From assembly GCF_036226505.1 (NCBI RefSeq), contig NZ_CP108484.1, positions 6,448,001 through 6,512,000 on the forward strand: 64,000 nucleotides of DNA. Reading direction: 5' to 3'. Below the pieces are notes generated by a model that ran no database searches, had not been told where the DNA came from, and worked only from the letters and a program-made list of their open reading frames with translations. Below are positions 20,301 through 26,300 of the stretch, piece by piece; position 1 is the first letter of the stretch, and each line of letters begins with the position of its first letter. The DNA is from Kitasatospora sp. NBC_01246 (lineage in GTDB: Bacteria > Actinomycetota > Actinomycetes > Streptomycetales > Streptomycetaceae). A program made the translations under genes and the position numbers.

Positions 20301-23300
20301 GCTGCTGGTGGCGACCCGGCTGGACCTCGCCGGGCTGCGCGCGCAGGCCACGCGGAGCGCGGAGGTCCCGCCGCTCTGGCGGACCCTGGTCACGGCCGGG
20401 ACCGGCCGGCGGACCGCCGCCTCGGGCGGCGTCGGCGCGGACTCGCTGCAACGGCAGCTGGCCGGCCTCTCCGAACAGGAGCGCACCCGGCTGCTCACCG
20501 ACCTGGTCCGGACCCACGTGGCGGCCGTGCTGGGGCACAGCTCCGCCGAGGCCGTCGAGCCGGGCCGGGCCTTCACCGACCTGGGCTTCGACTCGCTCAC
20601 CGCGGTCGAACTGCGCAACCGCCTGGGCACCGCGACCGGTCAGCGGCTGCCGGCCACCCTGGTCTTCGACTACCCCAACCCGGTCGCGCTGGCCGGTCAC
20701 CTGCGGGCCCGGCTGCTCGGTGACGCCGAGCAGCCCGTGGACCTCCTGCCGGTCCGCCCGGCGGAAGCGGGATCCGACGAGCCGATCGCGATCGTCGGAA
20801 TGGCCTGCCGGCTCCCCGGCGACGTGAACGACCCCGACGGGTTCTGGCAACTGCTCACCACCGGGGCGGACGCGATCTCCCGCTTCCCGGACGACCGCGG
20901 CTGGAACGTGGAGGGCCTCTACGACCCGGACCCCGAGAGTGTCGGCACCTCCTACACCCAGGAGGGCGGCTTCGTCGCGGACGCCGGCGGCTTCGACGCC
21001 GGGTTCTTCGGGATCTCGCCGCGTGAGGCGCTGGCTATGGACCCGCAGCAGCGTCAGCTGCTGGAGACGTCCTGGGAGGCGCTGGAGCGGGCCGGGATCG
21101 ACCCCGCGACACTGCGCGGCAGCCAGACCGGCGTCTTCGTCGGCGGGTTCGCGTCGGCCTACGGGCTCGGACTGGCGACCGGCGGCGAGGGAGCCGAAGG
21201 GCACCTGACGACCGGCTTCGCGACGAGCGTGATGTCCGGCCGGGTGTCCTACACGCTGGGCCTGGAGGGCCCGGCGGTGACCATCGACACCGCGTGCTCG
21301 TCCTCGCTCGTGGCGCTGCACCTGGCCACCCAGGCGATCCGCGCCGGGGAGTGCTCGATGGCGCTCGCCGGCGGGGCCACCGTGATGGCGACCCCCGACG
21401 GCATCGTCGGGTTCAGCCAGCAGCGCGGTCTCGCGGTGGACGGCCGCTGCAAGGCCTTCTCGGCCGACGCGGACGGCATGGGCTTCGCCGAGGGCGCCGG
21501 CATGGTGGTCCTGGAGCGGCTCTCGGACGCGCGGCGCAACGGGCACCGGGTGCTCGCCGTGGTGCGCGGCTCGGCGGTGAACCAGGACGGTGCGTCCAAC
21601 GGTCTGACGGCGCCGAACGGTCCGTCCCAGCAGCGGGTGATCCGCGCGGCGCTGGCGAACGCCGGCCTCACGGCCGCCGATGTGGACGCCGTCGAGGCGC
21701 ACGGGACGGGTACCAAGCTGGGTGACCCGATCGAGGCGCAGGCGCTGCTGGCGACCTACGGTCAGGACCGTGGTGCCCAGAAGCCGCTGTGGCTGGGGTC
21801 GGTGAAGTCCAACATCGGGCACACCCAGGCGGCCGCCGGTGTGGCGGGTGTGATCAAGATGGTGCTGGCGTTGCAGCACCAGGAGCTGCCGAGGACGCTG
21901 CACGCGGACGAGCCGTCGCCGCACGTGGACTGGTCCGCCGGTGAGGTGGAGCTGCTGACGGAGGCGGCGCCCTGGCCGGTGGGGGAGCGGCCGCGTCGGG
22001 CCGGTGTGTCCTCGTTCGGGATCAGCGGCACCAACGCGCACGTCCTGCTGGAGGAGGCGCCCGCCGAGGCCGGTACCGCGACCGACGCGGAGCCGGTCGA
22101 GCCGGCCGCTGCCCCGTCGGTGGTCGAACCCGGCGGGGTCGGGGCCTGGGCGGTCTCGGGGCGTTCCGCCCAGGGGCTGACGGCGCAGGCGGAGCGGCTG
22201 CACGCGTGGGTGTCGGCGCGGCCGTCGGTGGAGCCGGCGGAGGTGGCGTGGTCGCTGGCGACGACGCGGTCGGTGTTCGAGCACCGGGCGGTCGTGCTGG
22301 GTGGCGGGCGCGGCGAGTTGGTGGCCGGGTTGGGGAGTCTGGCGGCCGGTGTGCCGTCGGGGTCGGTGGTGTCGGGTGTGGCGCGGCCGGGTGCGCGGGT
22401 GGTGTTCGCGTTCGCGGGGCAGGGTTCGCAGTGGGTCGGCATGGGCCGTGAACTGGCGGCGTGCAGCCCGGTGTTCGCGGCGCGGCTCGCGGAGTGCGAG
22501 GCGGCGCTGGCGCCGTATGTGGACTGGTCACTGGCCGATGTCCTGGCGGGTGTGCCGGAGTTGACGGCGGCGGATGTCGTCCAGCCGGCGTTGTGGGCGG
22601 TGATGGTGTCGCTGGCGGCGGTCTGGGAGGCAGCCGGTGTCGCGCCGGACGCCGTGGTCGGTCACTCGCAGGGTGAGATAGCGGCGGCGACGGTGGCCGG
22701 GATGCTGTCGCTGGAGGACGGCGCGCGCGTCGTGGCGCTGCGTTCGCGGTCGTTGAAGGTCCTGGCGGGCCTGGGCGGCATGTTGTCGGTGAGCCGGAGC
22801 GCCGCGGTGGTCGAGGAGCGGATAGCGCGCTTCGGTGAGCGGCTCTCTCTTGCGGCCGTCAACGGCCCTTCGGCGGTGGTGGTTTCGGGCGAGCCCGAGG
22901 CCCTGGAGGAGCTGAAGGCCGAGTTCGAGGCGGAGGGAGTCCGGGCCCGCCTTGTCGCGGTGGACTATGCCTCGCACTCGGCGCAGGTGGACCGCCTCGA
23001 AGCGGAGATCACCGAGGTCCTGGCCGGTATCGCGCCGCGCCGGGGCCGGATCCCGATGGTCTCGGCGATGACCGGCGAGACGCTGACCGGTGAGGAGTTG
23101 GACGCCGCCTACTGGTACGGCAGCCTGCGGGCGACGGTGCACTTCGACCGCGCGGTGCGCACGCTCGCCGGTCAGGGGCACCAGGTTTTCGTCGAGGTGA
23201 CTCCGCACCCGGTGCTGCTGGGCGCGATGAACGACACGCTCGAAGAGGTCGCCCAGGAGGCCGGCCCGGGCATCGTGCCCGCCGCCGTCTGCGGCACGCT

Positions 23301-26300
23301 GCGCCGCGACGAGGGCGGCGTGACCCGGCTGGTCACCTCGCTCGCCGAGGCCTTCGTCAACGGCGCCTCCGTGGAGTGGACTTCCGTCCTCCCCTCCGCC
23401 GAGCGGGTCGAGCTGCCAACGTACGCCTTCCAGCACGAGCGGTACTGGCCGCGTGCGGCCGGACCGGCTCTGGGTGGGGACGCGGTGTCGCTGGGTCTGG
23501 GTGCGGTCGGTCACCCGCTGCTGGGTGCGGCGGTCGAGCTGGCCGGTGGTGCGGGCCTGGTCTGCACCGGGCGGCTGTCCGTGCGGACGCACCCGTGGCT
23601 GGCCGATCACGCGATCGGTGGGGCGGTGCTACTGCCGGGGACCGGTTTCGTCGAGATGGTGGTCCGGGCCGGTGACGAACTCGGTTGCGGCCTGCTGGAG
23701 GAGCTGACGCTCCAGGCGCCGCTGGTGCTGCCCGCCGACGGCGGAGGGGTGCAGGTCCAGGTGGTGCTGGCCGAGGCGGACTCCGAGGGTCGTCGGACGG
23801 TCGAGGTGTTCTCCCGCCCCGACGGGCAGGAGGAGTGGACGCAGCACGCCGACGGCGTCCTCGCTCCCGCCGGGGAGGCGCCGGTCGCGGAGGAGGACTT
23901 CGCGGTCTGGCCTCCGCGCGGGGCCACGGCGGTGGACGTCAGCGGTATGTACGAGGCCGCGGCCGACGGCCCGTACGGCTACGGGCCGGCGTTCCAGGGC
24001 TTGCGGGCCGCCTGGCGCCGGGGCGACGAGGTCTTCGCGGAGGTCGCGCTGCCGGACTCGGTGACCGCCGATGCGGGTGCGTTCGGTCTGCACCCGGCGC
24101 TGCTGGACGGCGTGTTGCAGGCCAGCGCCCTGGTGTCGGAGGCCGGGGACGAGGTGCGGTTGCCGTTCGCGTGGACGGGTGTCGAGCTGCACGCGGCGGG
24201 TGCGTCCGTGTTGCGGGCCCGGCTGCGCCGGGATGCGCAGGGCAGTCTGGTGCTGTCGGCGGCGGATGCGACGGGTGCTCCGGTGGTCTCCGTCGAGTCG
24301 CTGATCACTCGTCCGGTGTCGGCCGAGCAATTCCGGTCGAACGATGCCGGGGTGGCGGATTCCCTGTTCACCGTCGAGTGGGCCGCGGTGAGCGCTGTCG
24401 AGGCTCCGGTCGGGGCGTGGGCGCTGATCGGCGCCGACCGCTTCGGCCTCGCCGAGGCGCTGAAGGCCTCCGGCGTTCCGGTCCGAGCCTTCACGGACCT
24501 GGCCGGCCTGGCCGCCGCCACCGAGGCGGGGGAGATCGAGCCCGCCCTGGTGCTGGCCTGCGCCGGTGACCAGACGGAGGGCGACAACGCGGCCGAGGCC
24601 GCCCGCCGGGCGACCGGCGACGCCCTGGCCCTGGCCCAGACCTGGCTGGCCGAGGAGCGTCTGGCCGAGGCCCGGCTGGTGGTCGTCAGCCGGGGAGCCG
24701 TCGCTGCCGCGGCCGGGGAGCGGATCGCCGATCTGCCCGCCGCCGCCGTCTGGGGGCTGCTGCGCTCGGCGCAGTCGGAGAACCCCGGCCGGCTCGTCCT
24801 GGTCGACCTGCCGACCGGCGCGGGCGCCGAGCAGATCGCCCTCCTCCCGACGGCACTCGCCACCGGCGAGCCGGAACTCGCCGTTCGCGGCACCCTGGCC
24901 CACGCACGGCGGCTGACGCGTCCATCCCGTTCCACGGAGGCAGTTGAACAGCTGCCGGGCCGACAGACCGGGCGGACGGCGCTGGTGACGGGTGGCACGG
25001 GCACGCTGGGCGGTCTGGTCGCGCGGCATCTGGTGACCACGGGGCGGGCGGACGGTCTGGTGCTGACCAGCCGTTCCGGTCCGGCCGCCGCCGGGGTGGC
25101 CGTGCTGGCGGCGGAGTTGGCGCGGTCGGGTGCGTCGGTGGACGTGGTCGCCTGTGACACGGCGGACCGTGAGGCGCTGGCCGCGCTGCTGGCGGCGATT
25201 CCGGCGGGGCGTCCGCTGCGGAGCGTGATCCACACCGCCGGTGTCCTGGACGACGGGACGATTCCGTCGCTGACGCCCGAGCGGGTGGCCGCGGTGATGC
25301 GGCCGAAGGCCGACGGTGCCTGGCACCTGCACGAGCTCACCCGGGGTCTGGATCTGGACCGGTTCGTGCTGTTCTCCTCGGCCGCGGCGACGTTCGGCGT
25401 CCCGGGTCAGGGCAACTACGTGGCGGCCAACGCGTTCCTGGACGCGCTGGCGGCCGACCGGCGGGCGGCCGGACTGCCCGCCACCTCGCTCGCCTGGGGC
25501 CTCTGGGCGGAGGTCAGCGGCCTGACCGGGCAGCTCACCGACGCCGAGCGGTCCCGGATGACCCGGAGCGGGACCAGCGGGCTGAGCGCGGCCGAGGGCT
25601 TGGCCCTGATGGACCTGGCGCTCGGCCGGGACGAGGCGGTGCTGGTACCGGCCAAGCTGGACCTGGCCGGGCTGCGGTCCCAGGCGGCCCGCACCGGTGA
25701 CGTCCCGCCGCTCTGGCGGGCACTGGCCGGCCGACCGGCCCGGCGCACCGCCGCCGCCTCCGACGGGGCGGGCGCGGACTCGCTGCGGCAGCGGCTCGCC
25801 GCACTGCCCGCCGCGGACGGCGACCGGATGCTGCTGGACCTGGTCCGGGCCCACGTGGCGGCCGTGCTGGGGCACAGCTCCGCCGAGGCCGTCGAGCCCG
25901 GCCGGGCCTTCACCGACCTGGGCTTCGACTCGCTCACCGCCGTCCAGTTGCGCAACCGCCTCACCACCGGGACCGGACTGCGGCTGCCGGCCACCCTGGT
26001 CTTCGACTACCCCAACCCGGCCGTGCTGGCCGGGCACCTGCGGGGCCGGCTCGGCGGCGGAGCCTCGGCGGCCGTGGCACCGCCGGCCCCGGTCGGGGCG
26101 GCGGCCCACGACGAGCCGATCGCGATCGTCGGCATGAGCTGCCGGTTCCCGGGCGGTGTGACGGGGCCCGAGGACCTCTGGCGGATGATCTCCGAGGGGC
26201 AGGACGCGATCTCGCCGTTCCCCGCCGACCGCGGCTGGGACCTGGACTCCCTCTACGACCCGGACGCCGCGCACATCGGCACCTCGTACACCCAGGCGGG